Shown one piece after another: positions 1 through 11,496 of a stretch of DNA of 64,000 bases. Each line of letters begins with the position of its first letter. Positions within the stretch are counted from its first letter, which is position 1. Location of the stretch: assembly GCA_026770025.1 (NCBI GenBank), contig JAMXDE010000063.1:62001-126000 (forward strand), written 5' to 3'. The translations under genes and the position numbers were made by a program. This DNA is from Craspedostauros australis (taxonomy: Eukaryota > Bacillariophyta > Bacillariophyceae > Mastogloiales > Achnanthaceae). A model generated the notes under the pieces. That model was given only the letters and a program-made list of their open reading frames with translations, searched no databases and was not told the DNA's origin.

Positions 1-2
1 CC

Positions 3-3000
3 GATTCCGCTCAGATGAAACGTCTAGTGGAACAGCTCGGGGCCAAGGCCGACGTCGCGTGGAATCAACTAAGGTACACCTTGACAACGTTGCTCCACGC
101 CATCTCGACGAAGCAGCGACCGGTCATCCTCTTCCTCGATGACCTGCAATGGTCTTCGCAAGTCAGCATCGATCTCATCTCGACCTTCCTCTGCGACAAG
201 AATTTGAAGTACTTCCTCATGATCGGTGCCGTTCGCCAGGACACCAATCCTCACAGCCCAGGTGAGCTCTTGGATCTGAACGACGACAGCCCGCTCAGGA
301 AGATGATTGAGACCTTGTGCACGCCAGCAGGCTCCAACCTTCGACATGAATCCGCGACCGAGACGTCTGCTTCCAAACATCAAGTATCCTCGCCATGGAC
401 GGACCTGGTGCTGGCTCATCACACGAAGCAGGAGATTGCGGAGTGCCTCTCGATCCTCCTCAACCGCACCGTCGAGGATCTGGAACCGTTCACGTCCAGG
501 ATCTACGGACGTGCAGAGGGAAACATCTTCTTCACCCTCCAGCTCGTGGAGCAGCTGCAAGAAACCAACATTCTTGCGTACAGCCACATCACCTTCCAGT
601 GGGAATGGCACTGGCCCCAAAGCATAGTCTCCACAAGCAGCGCCAGCAGTGCCCGGAGCGTCGGCAGCGACAGCTACACCTTGCCTTTCGCAAGGAACAT
701 CGTCGAGCTCATGTCTCACAAGCTCAGTCGGCTCTCCCCGCAGCTCAAGGCAGCCCTTGCGTGTGCCGCTTACATCCGCGCCACATTTGACCTATCCACG
801 CTCCGAATGGTCCTCAATGCGCAACCGGCTTCATTCATGTCTCTCGGGGACAACGCGTGCGCGACAGCTGAGCCGATCATCTCCGCGGAGAAGCTCGAGC
901 ATCTTCTGGAGGAGGCCGTGCTGCAAGGATTCCTGACCAATTTTACAGGAGGCACCACGTACTGCTTCGCCCACGATCGCATCCAGCAGGCAGCATACGA
1001 GTCGGTCCCGTTCGGGGAGGATCGCTGCAAGCTCAAATCAAGAATCGGCAAGTGTCTCTTCGAGTACTGCCGTCCATCTACGCGCTCCATTATCAATACG
1101 GACGATGATACTGATGATGTGACCTCTGCTGATGAACTCGGTGACGACGAGTACAACGATGAGAACAGCAAGGGTTACCCATTGCTAAGCGCGGACGGCC
1201 AAGTCATCGATCAGACGCTGCTGTACGTTGCCGCGGATCATCTGAACAGCGTGCCAACAAAGGATCATCTCTTCATCGTCAAGCTCAATCTGCAAGCCGG
1301 GGACTTGGCTCTGTCCATGGCGGCCCTGGCGCAGGCCTCGGTGTACTACAGATCGGCATCTACTGCCATGAGGAAGATCCGTGAACCTTGGAATTGTCAG
1401 TACAAGCTCAACCTTCGGCTGTATACATCCAGAGCGAGGATTGAGTTGGCGCTGGGTCGGTACGAGCTGGGATACGAATTGAGCCAAGCTGTGTTGGACC
1501 ACGCTAAGACGCTCAATGAAAAGCTGCCGACCTACGCCTCCATGATCCAAGCCCTGGGAGCTCAAGACAAGCAGCACGAAGGCCTCCGATTGGGACGCAA
1601 GGTGACTCAGTCGCTGCGCAGCTACCCCAAAGGGTCGTACGGGCTGCACGTCCTGAGGAAGATGATGATGGTGCGCAGGTACACGAAGCGAGTATCGGAT
1701 GAAGAGATCATGTGCCAACCCCTCGCGACCAACTCTACCGACATCCTCCCCCTCGTCTTTCTCCGCGAGGTATCCATCCGAAGCGTCTTCTGCCAAAACG
1801 CCGTTCACTTGCTTCTTTCCACCTTCAACATCATTCTTTGGTCGAAAAAGCACGGTATCACTGAGGATGTAGGCTTGGCATTCGCAAGCTACGGTCTCTT
1901 CATGGGAAAGCTGGGAGACGAACAAAGCGCCTTGCGGTTCGGGAGGCTGTCAATGAAGATCATGGACAGGACGAAGAGTCCATCCATCAGAAGCCATGCA
2001 CATGTCCTCCGCGCACTCTTTATCCATCCATGGAGCGAGCCAATAGGACCTCTCATCAATGACCACATCCCATGCTACATCTCCAGCATGGAGCACGGCG
2101 CCTTCCACGATGCGCTGACATGCTGGCAGACATTCAACCCCCTTGTGCAGTCCGAAGGTTATCCGCTCCAAGACGTCTATCGTTCCTACACCGACCTCGT
2201 CGATCAGATGCGACTGTACAAGATCTCATCAGCCACCGGCTTTGTCAATCAAAGTATGCGATTTTCATCCGTCCTGTTGGGTCATGAGGCCGTGGATTGG
2301 GAAGAGTTCAGAGATTTCGGCGAGTCTGGCGACATCAGCTCACTGGATCTTCTCGAACTTCGGATGGCTTTCACCGTACATTTACAGCTCTGTGTCATGT
2401 TCCACAAGTATGACATTGCTGAAGCAATCATCGCGAGACACAAGAAGGCTGTGGCTGGCGATAGCCATTACGCAAGGGCGGTCCAGCGCGTCGTGTGCGC
2501 TGGACTGACAGCGGCTGCCCTGTACCGTCAAACAAGGCAGAAGAAGTACATGAAGTGGCTAAAGGAGATGAGGAATATGATCAGAACGATGTGCCGCAAG
2601 AAGGGACTTTCAAGCATCAACCGTTCGTTGCTGCTTCGAGCGGAGCTGCTCTCAGTCACGAAGACATCATCGACAGCACAGCAACTGGACAAGGTGAAGC
2701 AAGCGTATGAGGATGCCACCGTGTCTTCCATTGACTGCGGACACGTTCATGACGCGGCGTTGGCGTGTGAGTTGGCAGGTGAGTACATGCTGGCCAACGC
2801 AAAGATATGCAGGAAAAGTGACATCATCGAAATGTTCACTCGCTCCTACGAGTACTACAGGCAGTGGGGTGCTGTCCTCAAACTGGAGCATCTGAAACAA
2901 GAAAGAGGAGAGTTCATCAACGAGAAGCTATATGTGAGGCAGAATGGCGACCAGGGCAACAAGATGGTGGTCATCAACTCGGGCACCGGCATCATCCGGA

Positions 3001-3254
3001 ATGCCATCACAGGCAAGGTGCTCCCAACGTTTGATTACCGCAGCCACTACAACTTGATCTACGCAAACCAAAAGACAATGGCATCTGCACACAGCGGATC
3101 AGTTTACACGACGCCGACTGATGCATTGACACACGGCGAAAATGCGCACAGATCACCAAGGCCTGCCACAGAATTTGAACGTAGGAACGATGGCGACACT
3201 GGTGACGCCGAGGACGACGAGGTTTCCGTGCTGACTGACGTATCACACCTCTAG
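3..3254 (+). CDS. STAND/AAA-type predicted ATPase with helical repeats, copy A (5' end outside window)
   Basis: Large soluble signalling-type ATPase, cut at its N-terminus by the window edge. The frame is already open at base 3 and matches the complete copy at 21496-25944 without any indel as far as the shared TAG stop. The visible part starts just before Walker B (hydrophobic stretch then LDDLQW, about residues 35-42 of this fragment). It continues with the arm region typical of COG3899-like predicted ATPases and a long alpha-helical, TPR-like tail. The Walker A region lies to the left of the window. Family knowledge: such STAND NTPases act as nucleotide-dependent switches whose helical repeats bind ligands or partners; the substrate here is unknown. 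A low-complexity acidic insert (TDDDTDDVTSADELGDDEYN) sits near residue 365. It is probably a functional paralogue, because no stop or frameshift separates it from copy B over 1,083 codons. Confidence 0.8.
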   Translation, partial: DSAQMKRLVEQLGAKADVAWNQLRYTLTTLLHAISTKQRPVILFLDDLQWSSQVSIDLISTFLCDKNLKYFLMIGAVRQDTNPHSPGELLDLNDDSPLRKMIETLCTPAGSNLRHESATETSASKHQVSSPWTDLVLAHHTKQEIAECLSILLNRTVEDLEPFTSRIYGRAEGNIFFTLQLVEQLQETNILAYSHITFQWEWHWPQSIVSTSSASSARSVGSDSYTLPFARNIVELMSHKLSRLSPQLKAALACAAYIRATFDLSTLRMVLNAQPASFMSLGDNACATAEPIISAEKLEHLLEEAVLQGFLTNFTGGTTYCFAHDRIQQAAYESVPFGEDRCKLKSRIGKCLFEYCRPSTRSIINTDDDTDDVTSADELGDDEYNDENSKGYPLLSADGQVIDQTLLYVAADHLNSVPTKDHLFIVKLNLQAGDLALSMAALAQASVYYRSASTAMRKIREPWNCQYKLNLRLYTSRARIELALGRYELGYELSQAVLDHAKTLNEKLPTYASMIQALGAQDKQHEGLRLGRKVTQSLRSYPKGSYGLHVLRKMMMVRRYTKRVSDEEIMCQPLATNSTDILPLVFLREVSIRSVFCQNAVHLLLSTFNIILWSKKHGITEDVGLAFASYGLFMGKLGDEQSALRFGRLSMKIMDRTKSPSIRSHAHVLRALFIHPWSEPIGPLINDHIPCYISSMEHGAFHDALTCWQTFNPLVQSEGYPLQDVYRSYTDLVDQMRLYKISSATGFVNQSMRFSSVLLGHEAVDWEEFRDFGESGDISSLDLLELRMAFTVHLQLCVMFHKYDIAEAIIARHKKAVAGDSHYARAVQRVVCAGLTAAALYRQTRQKKYMKWLKEMRNMIRTMCRKKGLSSINRSLLLRAELLSVTKTSSTAQQLDKVKQAYEDATVSSIDCGHVHDAALACELAGEYMLANAKICRKSDIIEMFTRSYEYYRQWGAVLKLEHLKQERGEFINEKLYVRQNGDQGNKMVVINSGTGIIRNAITGKVLPTFDYRSHYNLIYANQKTMASAHSGSVYTTPTDALTHGENAHRSPRPATEFERRNDGDTGDAEDDEVSVLTDVSHL

Positions 3255-4258
3255 AGCATGAATGAAACGCACTGATTTATAATACGGTATAGCATCATAC
3301 TCGAAAATGTAGAATTGTAGAATTAGGACGGTGCCCTACATACCGTCAAGAAAGAAGAGACGAGAGAGGTGGGCGGAAGAAGAATGAGAGACAAAAACCG
3401 CGCTTGATGTTATTCAAAGACTTACATGTAACGTTTTATAACGGTTCTATTCACAACTTGTTGCCATCACAAAACCGCACGCCGCAACCAAAAGGCACAG
3501 CCATCGCCATCGCTGCGTCGCAAGGCTTGTGCTCATGCTCCCGCTGCGACTTCGAAACGACGATTCTCTGTCGGCTTCATACGCTTTGATCGCCCATCAC
3601 TGTGGCGTCGCAAGATGCTGACCGCATCACCCATCACGCATCGCACGGGGGTGCGAAACGATGCCAGAGTCGCAACATTTCAGCGTTTCGGTGTACGTGA
3701 TGTGCAAATTGCTCAAATGATCTCGCGCTCTACGTCGTCGTTTTGCAGCTGTGAGCGGATGTCTGTCACTTCCCTTGTGCGAATGGCGATGGGACCATCG
3801 GTCATCGCCTTTTCCTGCTTGTTCCACGCATGTATGGCTCGCTCTCGTTTCCACTATTGACCAACAGCTACGCGTCCTCGGGATCGGCGAGGCTTGGCCA
3901 GTCCATGCGCTTGGTAGCAGCATCGCATCGCATCACGGAATTGGGGTCGGAACGCCTCCGGAACATCCGAACGAGCAAAGCAATACAGTGACTCTTTTAA
4001 CTCCGGCGTCGTATCACAGCGCCTGCGACAAGGTTGTGCTGTCCCCGACGCAGACGATCGGCGGAAGCACTTGTTGAGACAGATGCAAACATCACCAGGC
4101 AACACACCTGTTGCATCAAGATGAATGACTGGAAGAGGTGATCCGCAATACTGGGAGTCACCATCGCAAGGAAAACAACATTTCTGTCAAGGCCATCTCA
4201 TCAGGAGCGCCCGATTGATGCTTGCATTACTCTATTCGGCTGTGAGTTGGTCCATCAC
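3255..4258. other. 3' flank of ATPase copy A; no gene seen
   Basis: About 1 kb of duplicated non-coding sequence following the stop codon. Only short unsupported ORFs are present. It is a little more diverged from its counterpart (25945-26940) than the coding part, mainly around 3690-3900, where small indels occur. Confidence 0.7.
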
Positions 4259-4871
4259 TGTTGGAAATCTGGGGTTATTGTTAGTACTGTAGTCTAATCT
4301 GCTGTTAGAAACTGTACCATTTTAGAACTGTGAGCACAATCTCACTTTCTCTTCCGATTTCATCTTCATGGCAGGCATCTGTCAAGGTGGCAACACGGGG
4401 TGTCCTGTTGTCTCTTAGGTGCTTCCCTCTTCGTTCATCATGCTCTGTTCTTGCTTCCTTGTCTCTGCATCGTTGTAGCTGTCTACACTTGCATGGTAGG
4501 GATTTGCAGCCCTGAGCACTTGCCTATCATATGTTTCTGTTGTTGATCTCATGACACCATCGTCCCACAATCGGTGTCAACCTTGGTGATGTTCCAAACC
4601 TGCTGATGTTCTGATCCTTTCTGATGTTCCAAACCTGCAGATGTTCTTGTCTGCAGGAGGGGCACGTGCTGTCCTCTGAAGGGGGTGCGTCACTTGCCCA
4701 TTGACCTGCTGTTCTGACTGACGTTGTTGTCTGCATGGTTGCCATGGTTGGTTTGGTATTGGGGCCTCCTGATCCGCCATGGGTGTCGTCCTTACATTAC
4801 CAGAGGACAGGCTATCCTCCTCGCGGTTATACAGGTATCAATTGCGTCCGTGTCCTTAGTCATAGTCATAA
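4259..4871. other. Unassigned repetitive sequence; possible LTR fragment starting TGTTGG
   Basis: Starts exactly where the duplication ends. The first bases, TGTTGGAAATC, resemble a Copia LTR 5' end, and the segment is T/C-rich and non-coding like an LTR. No matching second LTR and no target-site duplication was found in the window, so this is only a suggestion. It includes a short imperfect tandem repeat at about 4587-4650 (units of ctgatgttccaaacctgc). The last four bases, ATAA at 4868-4871, are the left target duplication of the DNA transposon that follows. Confidence 0.35.
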
Positions 4872-4920
4872 GACCCACTTGAGTGAACGAAGGTGCAGTC
4901 GCGCCTAGTCGTGACTCAGA
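4872..4920 (+). repeat. Left terminal inverted repeat of DNA transposon
   Basis: The 49 bases starting GACCCACTTGAGTGAACG match the reverse complement of 12908-12956 with about five mismatches. The conserved core is GAGTGAACGAAGGTGCAGTC. Confidence 0.85.
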
Positions 4921-5235
4921 TTTTCGTAAAATTTAAAATGACATATAAAAACATAATCTAGACCACCGTGCGATCTTATCCATATAAAAATGGCCTTCAT
5001 CCGACCTTTGGTTCAAAAGTTATACGCCCCTATCTACCACGCACAACGCCGTGTTATTTTTCCTCCTCAAATTTCGGAAATGGGTCTTGGTTGTTCGTGA
5101 CTTACTATTTTCGATGGTGTCTTTTCGGTTAATTACGGTTATATTTTGGCGATATGCACCTCGTCAGCATTTCTTCCCATCGCAACGTCACTATCTTGAT
5201 GGGCATTTCATTGCGCTATTCTCTGGTTTCTGCGC

Positions 5236-5810
5236 TTGGTTGTCTTGATTCTCCTGCAGCTTCTTGTGCATGCGAATTGCCTTGTTCGTCACAGGCTACG
5301 TGCTCCTCGTCGCCATCCTGTTTGTCAACAACCCTTCCATTGGTATCATCCATGCCATCGACAAAAAATAATCAGGGCGATCTATCCAATCCAACTATCA
5401 TCTGCGTTTTTCAACTTGTTCATGAAGATCTACATCAACCATTCCATTTTTGACGACGGCTACCCCAGACTGCACACAAAGGTACTACTCCTATTTCATG
5501 ACGGACATGGCGTTATCCGCCATGCATTCGATGACCACAATGATGCTGACAGCGACGGTGGTGTTGATTGGGGCAGCATTGACATAGACAGCCGTGATGA
5601 CGCCCAGGATAGCATTGTCAGTGGCTACGGTCGCCGCCATGGCAACGAAGGTGGTGGTGCTACCCACAGCGATGCTGTTGTCAAGGACGATGCTGGTGAT
5701 GGCAACAAAGATGAGGATGGGGAAGCAACCCGAATGATTCCGCCACAGAAGGCAATGGTGATGGCAATGAAGGTGGTGTTGGCAAGAGAAACAATGGTGA
5801 TGATGGCAGG
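5236..5810 (+). pseudogene. 5' part of the DNA-transposon ORF, cut by retrotransposon insertion
   Basis: Open frame of 191 codons plus two bases, running into the Copia element at 5811. Skipping the retroelement and one copy of its 5-bp target duplication, the frame continues without shift at 11664. The product is rich in Asp, Gly and Asn in its middle (GATGGCAATG-like repeats), with no recognised domain. The open frame begins at TTG, so the real start is unknown. Confidence 0.45.
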
Positions 5811-5972
5811 TGACAGCTTTCTCTGTACTTGTTACCTCTTTACAAATCATATTAGTCAAAATACTGGTTGGAGATTGTCCTCGAACAACTCACGATAAAA
5901 GAACAAGAGCTCCGACCAGGGCACGCAACAACGGGCCAATACGTCTCCAGGAGTTACTTGTGCACTTTGACA
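5811..5972 (+). repeat. 5' LTR of the nested Copia element
   Basis: 162 bp, starts TGACAGCTTTCTCTGT and ends CACTTTGACA, preceded by target duplicate GCAGG. It pairs with 11497-11658 with about 17 substitutions and two indels. It contains a gataaaag box, possibly a degraded polyadenylation signal; the 3' LTR has aataaag at the same place. Confidence 0.92.
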
Positions 5973-6026
5973 GATTAAGAGTCGTGGTTTACCAACAAGC
6001 ATATCACCTTTACAACATCAACCACC

Positions 6027-7408
6027 ATGGCAAGACCAATCAACAACCAAGCTTTGACAGCCGTAATCAAGGAACTTGCTGACCTCGATGACAAAGAAAT
6101 GGAGTTCATCAACAAGCAACTCAGAAGGATCGAACGCGCCATCAAGAGTCCAGACAAAAACACCATCCAAGCGCTGGCTCTCTCACCAACACTCACCTTG
6201 ATCAACATTGAGAACATCCTTCGCATTTTCGCTTTCGCGAAAGAACGGCAAATCGACCAAGCAACCGATTGGGCAGCCATTAACGAGTTCACTACAACGA
6301 CCGGGTATGAGGTACGAACCATCAAGACTCCTGTTGCCAGCAAGGCAACCCAAATGTGATTGAAACTCGCGATGAAGGAAGCCACCAATCGTGAACTCGC
6401 CGAGGCAATGAGCTGCAAGGTTGTGGTACACTCACCAAGACGCCCACTGGAAGTACGCCGATCGCCATCAATGCCAACCAGATGGAAGTATGACAAGTTG
6501 CCCTGCTAGAGGCGGAGCCATTCAGCAGACTCAACATCGAATGGTACCAGTGGAAGACCGACTTCCACCGCCAGCTGGTCATGACCAGATACGCGGCATA
6601 CATGAAGGAGGAGAGACCAAATGACTACTGCAAGGATGTCGACACCCAGTTCTACGCAGTGCTCAACTCAAAGATGTGCAAAGGACACGCTAACTACATG
6701 GTCCTCGCGGAAAGAGACAGCGGTCATGCAGCCTTCCAGGCCCTCATCCGCACATACGAATCCACTGAGAACAGAGCCGACATTGTGGCAACAGAGGAAG
6801 ACAAACTGTCCAATCTTGTCTACAATGGATCTGGACCGTTCAGCGCGTTCGTCAATGACTTCTCCATATCTGTTCAGCCAATAGACGACAACGGAAAGGC
6901 AATGCGCGACAAGCAGAAGATTGCAAGAGTCTTCTTCAACATTCACGATGAGCGATTCACCAGTACGGTCTCTCGCCTCCAAGAGACAGACGAGTCCTTC
7001 AATTGGGTCTGCGAGACTCTCATGAAGCACAACAAGGTCCTCTCCAACGCGGAGATCGACAGATCTCCACGGCGCAATCAACGCGCGCACCAGAAGGACG
7101 GGCAAACGGACCGCAAGCGACCGTTTGAAGCTACATCCGGGGATCGCAAGAAACCGTCGATGTACCAACTTCCAGATATTGTATTCAGAAGCCGTCTGAC
7201 CCCAGCACAAGTGTTTGTGGTGGAATCCTTGCGTCACTTCCGCGAGACAGGAGAACTCATCAGCGAGGAGACATTCAAGCGCAACAAACCCGCTGAGTTC
7301 GCGAAGACCCAGGAGCATCATGCTCAACACAAACCCAACAAGTGCGCCAGATTCGGCAACAAGACCGATCGAACCAAGAAGTACAGACCATGTGACAACA
7401 GCTCCTGA
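6027..7408 (+). pseudogene. Degenerate gag of the nested Copia element
   Basis: An ATG in good context (accaccATGg) opens a 110-codon frame (6027-6359, MARPINNQ...). The frame then breaks and resumes in another frame at about 6581-7408. The second part has the helical capsid-like pattern of Copia Gag (for example LVYNGSGPFSAFVNDF, where short spacers are bounded by aromatic residues). It ends in a basic stretch with no intact CCHC knuckle, only a single CARF-type remnant. Frameshifts and stops at about 6360-6580 disable it. Confidence 0.7.
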
Positions 7409-7438
7409 AAACCAACAACAGGCGCTTCGCGCCAGCAG

Positions 7439-7789
7439 TTGGAGGTCATCACATGCATCAAGGACCAAGACAGTGTGGACTTGATGCACGAAGCCGCGGA
7501 GAGCGGGCCAGGGCATACAACCCCGGATACGCTACGAGAGTCGCGTCCAAGAAGCGCTGACTCGCATATAGAGCACACAATTCGACGGGCAAGAGTAACG
7601 AATAGTAGCCATGGCTATATCATTCTAGACTCAGGCACGGACGGTGACATTGTTCATGAGTCTGGATGGGCAGTTGCCCAAAATCACCAGCAGCAGTTCC
7701 ACCCCGAGGGGCGACAGTGGACTCGCGAATCAAGACGTTTCCAATGGTTGACGCGGAGGCAGCGTACAAGCCGCCAGAAGGCGGAGTGA
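7439..7789 (+). pseudogene. Aspartic protease remnant of the nested Copia element
   Basis: The short frame contains ILDSGTDGDIVHESG, the retropepsin active-site motif DSG(T/A) with hydrophobic residues before it, at about 7620-7660. Both flanks are out of frame with the neighbouring gag and integrase remnants. Position between gag and integrase fits Copia order. Confidence 0.6.
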
Positions 7790-8364
7790 TCCTCATCAAG
7801 GCACATTATGTGGCTCTCAACAAGCATCCATGGCAGATGGAGTCGCTGTTCAATACACACCACATGCGCACGTCCGACATCAGCGTCTGCGATTGACTTC
7901 GACAACACGATGGGCAGCAACGGATAACGTCTGGCGACATCAGCATCCTGCTGGCCAATCACGACAGCAATACCCTGTGCATCTCAATTCGTAAACCGAC
8001 AGCTTGCGAGCTAACTCAAACTAAGAATATTACTATATGCAACAGACACAGACGCCTTCGGAGATCCCACACCAGTGGTGACTTCAACGAGGTCTTCTGG
8101 CATCTCCCACAACAGGTGGTCGAGAAAACGAAAGCAGCATCGACCCAACTGGCCGATACTCCCATCAATGCGGAGTCAAGACTCATCCCAAGGCAGTACT
8201 GTGCGCAGCAAGCGGGCGCGCTACAGCCACACTGAATCAAGGGAAGAGTGGAAACTGATCTATTCTTCTCCACGGTCCCATCCATTTGACACCACAAGTG
8301 CTTCCAGCTCTTTGCACACGGCGAATCCAAATTCATCTGGGCAAAGCCGCTCCGACGAGAGGCG

Positions 8365-9180
8365 ATGGCGCCAAGGGCGCTCACCGATTTCATTGTGCAG
8401 GTCAGGGCACCTGACCTACTCTTCTTGGACTACTCACAGGTCCAAGCTGTCAAAGAATGGAAGGCTGTGGCGATGCGGTACATGATCGAGCACTCCTTCA
8501 CTGCTCCCATGAATCAGAATCAGAACCGAGCGGAGCGGCCGATCGGCGACATCAAGCGACATGCATACAAATTGCTTTGGGCGGAGTCCGTGCCACTCAC
8601 CTTCTGGTGCTACACGGTACAACACGCCATCGATGTATGGAACTACATGGCAAAGGAGAGCATTCAATGGAAGAATTCCATTGAACTGCTCCACAGGAAC
8701 ACTCTGGACATCTCCATGTTCAGGTTCACGTTCTTTCAACAGGTCTGGTATTTCGTGCCAATGACCAAGTTTCCACATCACCCATTCAAACCAGGATACT
8801 TCTTGGGAATCGCTTGGGACCACAGAGACCCTTTCACATACAACATATGGTTGCCACGGGGCGACGACGAAACCAATGGCACTGCCCTGGTACAGAACAT
8901 TGTGGAACCACGAATCGTGGAAGACGCAAGCGCTCCGCAAATCACCGACAAGGAAGTTCAGTGCATTGCACGCCTCGATCTCATACACACTACTACCAGA
9001 GGCAACTTGGGGCCACAAGCACGCACCAAGACGATGCCAGCACAGCTCGCTCGACAGGTCCGTGAGGCCATTGACGCGAGTACTGTGCGGTTGGGGGCGG
9101 CTGCTCGCATTCCTGAGGAGGAACCACTGGAGGTCAGGGGCGTCGTGGTCAACGACAATGCTATTCCGCATGACAACTGA
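8365..9180 (+). pseudogene. Integrase remnant (C-terminal half) of the nested Copia element
   Basis: Contains the third catalytic acid in NQNRAERPIGDIKRH, the usual Copia setting of the integrase glutamate. After it come the FWCYTVQHAIDVWN helix and a GKF-like region with PFKPGYFLGIAWDHRD. The first two catalytic aspartates and the zinc-binding part should lie at about 7900-8360, where the frame is broken and they cannot be read. A TGA at 9178-9180 ends the frame. Confidence 0.75.
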
Positions 9181-9816
9181 TGGTTCGGTCAGCAGAACGT
9201 CATCATTGATGACAACAACAACCGCAACAACGGGCCTACGAGCATGATATCCGACGGCAAAGGGAAGACAAGCTCTCAACTGTAGACATCTAAAGAGAAT
9301 CTGATGACTATGAAGCAGTGAGGATTCCAGATCCTCCCCAGCAGCGGATTCAGGGGCGTATCGACACTCTGGCTGAGCGCGAGCATGACGAGATGTTCCA
9401 AAATCAGATTACAAAAGAAGACACGAACGAACCAGCAATTACATCCATCGCAGGCCACTCATTCCAAGACTGACATCTCCATCTCAATGTGAAATGGGAC
9501 AACAATGAAACTCAATAGTTCCGACACGATATCCTGAGGGCAGACCATCCCGAGCTCGTGGCGCGATACATCATCGCCAACGAGCCAAAACGGCACGACA
9601 GGCACAATCGACAGGCACAATCGACAGTCAACAACAATACTAAAACGGGCAAAGCACGCTGTTCGCGCGATACACAGACGCCTGCGACGAATCGAGCGCA
9701 CGCACATCTTCACAGTTGACAACAACGACAGCATCGCCATCCTGAGGCGCATACGACCAGGAAAGAAGAAGCCGAACAAGGACTTATTCGCTACAGTATT
9801 CCAATACGGTGTAGAA

Positions 9817-11484
9817 GTGCCATGCAACATGCGACACACACTCCAACGTGACAAAGCCAATGGCAACACATTGTGGAAGCACGCAGCAAAGAAAGAGATC
9901 GACGCTCTGATCGACCTCAATTGCTTTGAATTCCATCCATCCACTCACCGACCTTTATCGTACTACCAGAGCACCAAGCTCTGGCTCATCTTCGTTGTGA
10001 AACAGGATCTGTGGCGCAAGGGGCGGCTGGTAGCCAGTGGTCACCTCATCGAACTCGCTGACAATATCAGAGTATACTCATCCACGATCAATTCAACCAG
10101 TGCACGGATACTCAATGTCATCGCAGACGCAAACAAGCTGAAGCAACTCTGCGGCGACATGGGGAATGCAGTTGTCAATGCCTACACCAATGAGAAGATG
10201 TACATGAGGGCAGGAAAAGAGTTCGATCACAGAGAGGGCCAGACAATTGTACTCAGGCAGGCGTTGTATGGACTCCGATCGAGCACGCAAAGATTCCATG
10301 CTCACTTCGCAAATACACTCTCATCCATGGGGTTCTCTCCATCACGGCATGACCAGGACGTGTGGATCAAGTGGAGGGACGACACTGGGTATGACTACAT
10401 ATGCATGCATGTCAATGACTTCAAGATTGTGGCAAATGAACCAGACCAATACATGAAGGCCATCCAGCAAGTCTACACCATCAAAGACATTGGACCACCC
10501 AAATACTATCTGGGCAACGACAATTCCAGGAATGCGAAAGACGAATGGAGCATTGGATGTGACAAATACATCGCAAACGCGATGGATAACGTCGAACGGC
10601 AGCATGGAACACTCCATGACCAGCATGTGTCCATGTGGAACAAGGACCATCCGGAAACGGATGACTCCGAACTACTCACACCAAATGAACACCAACAGTT
10701 CCAGCAGCTCATCGGCATGCTGAACTGGGTTGTTCAACTTGGACGTTTCAACGTCGCCTTTGCAACTTCTTCACTCTCTCAATTCACTGCATCACCTTGG
10801 AAAGGACATCTAGCAAGAGCACTCAAGGTATGGGGCTATCTCAAGAGCAAGTCCACACTCAGAACACAAATCAACTCCAGACCCATGATATTCGACAACT
10901 TCAACTTGACGCTGTCCAACCCAGAATTGGTGGTGCAAATGAAGGAAGAATACCCTGAGGCACAGGAGGACGTCGACGACCGGTCACCAAAGACAATCTA
11001 TCCAGAGCTGCCAATGTATGCATTCATCAATGCTGACCATGTGCACGATCTTGTCACGTGCCAATCTAACACCGGGATCATCCTTTTCCTCGGCAGGACG
11101 CCTGTGTACTTCTCGAGCAAGCAGCAGACATCAGTCACAACGTCTACATATGGAGCAGAATTCAACGCAATGGGATCAGTGACAGAAGAAATCATTGCAC
11201 TCCGATACGCACTCCGATTGCTGAGAGTCCGCGTCCAATCACCAACGGTCACATTCTGCGACAACAATGTGGTGATCTCGAATACGACGATTGCAGACAG
11301 CCTATTGCAGAAGAAGCATGTGGCAATGTCATTGCAACGAGTCTGTGAGGCTGTGGGAGCTGGGACACTGGTTCCAGTCCATGTCCCATCGGCTCAGAAC
11401 TTCGCTGACATGCTCACCAAGGCATTGGTGAGGCCAACACTAACACTTCTTGCCACAACCCTGTTCTACGGGGGTCCACCTTGA
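9817..11484 (+). pseudogene. Reverse transcriptase/RNase H of the nested Copia element, catalytic site altered
   Basis: A long open frame of 555 codons covers the Copia RT (KGRLVASGHL, LRQALYGLRSS) and RNase H (NADHVHDLVTCQSNTG, SSKQQTSVTTSTYGAEFNA, FADMLTKALVRP). The catalytic YVDD box reads HVND (in ICMHVNDFKIV), so one metal-binding aspartate is replaced by asparagine. RNase H has NADH in place of DADH at its first acid. The frame opens with GTG, not ATG, as expected for an internal polyprotein fragment. It is open but very likely inactive. Confidence 0.85.
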
Positions 11485-11496
11485 GATCAAGGGGAA

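Larger units (their letters stand above)
1..4258 (+). repeat. Direct segmental duplication, left copy
   Basis: Bases 1-4258 match 22691-26940 in the same orientation. The offset is a constant 22,690 through the coding region, with a few small indels in the 3' flank (for example near 3700-3850). Similarity stops abruptly after tccatcac (4251-4258). There copy A runs into TGTTGGAAATC, whereas copy B continues with attctgccc. The left limit lies outside the window. Confidence 0.95.
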
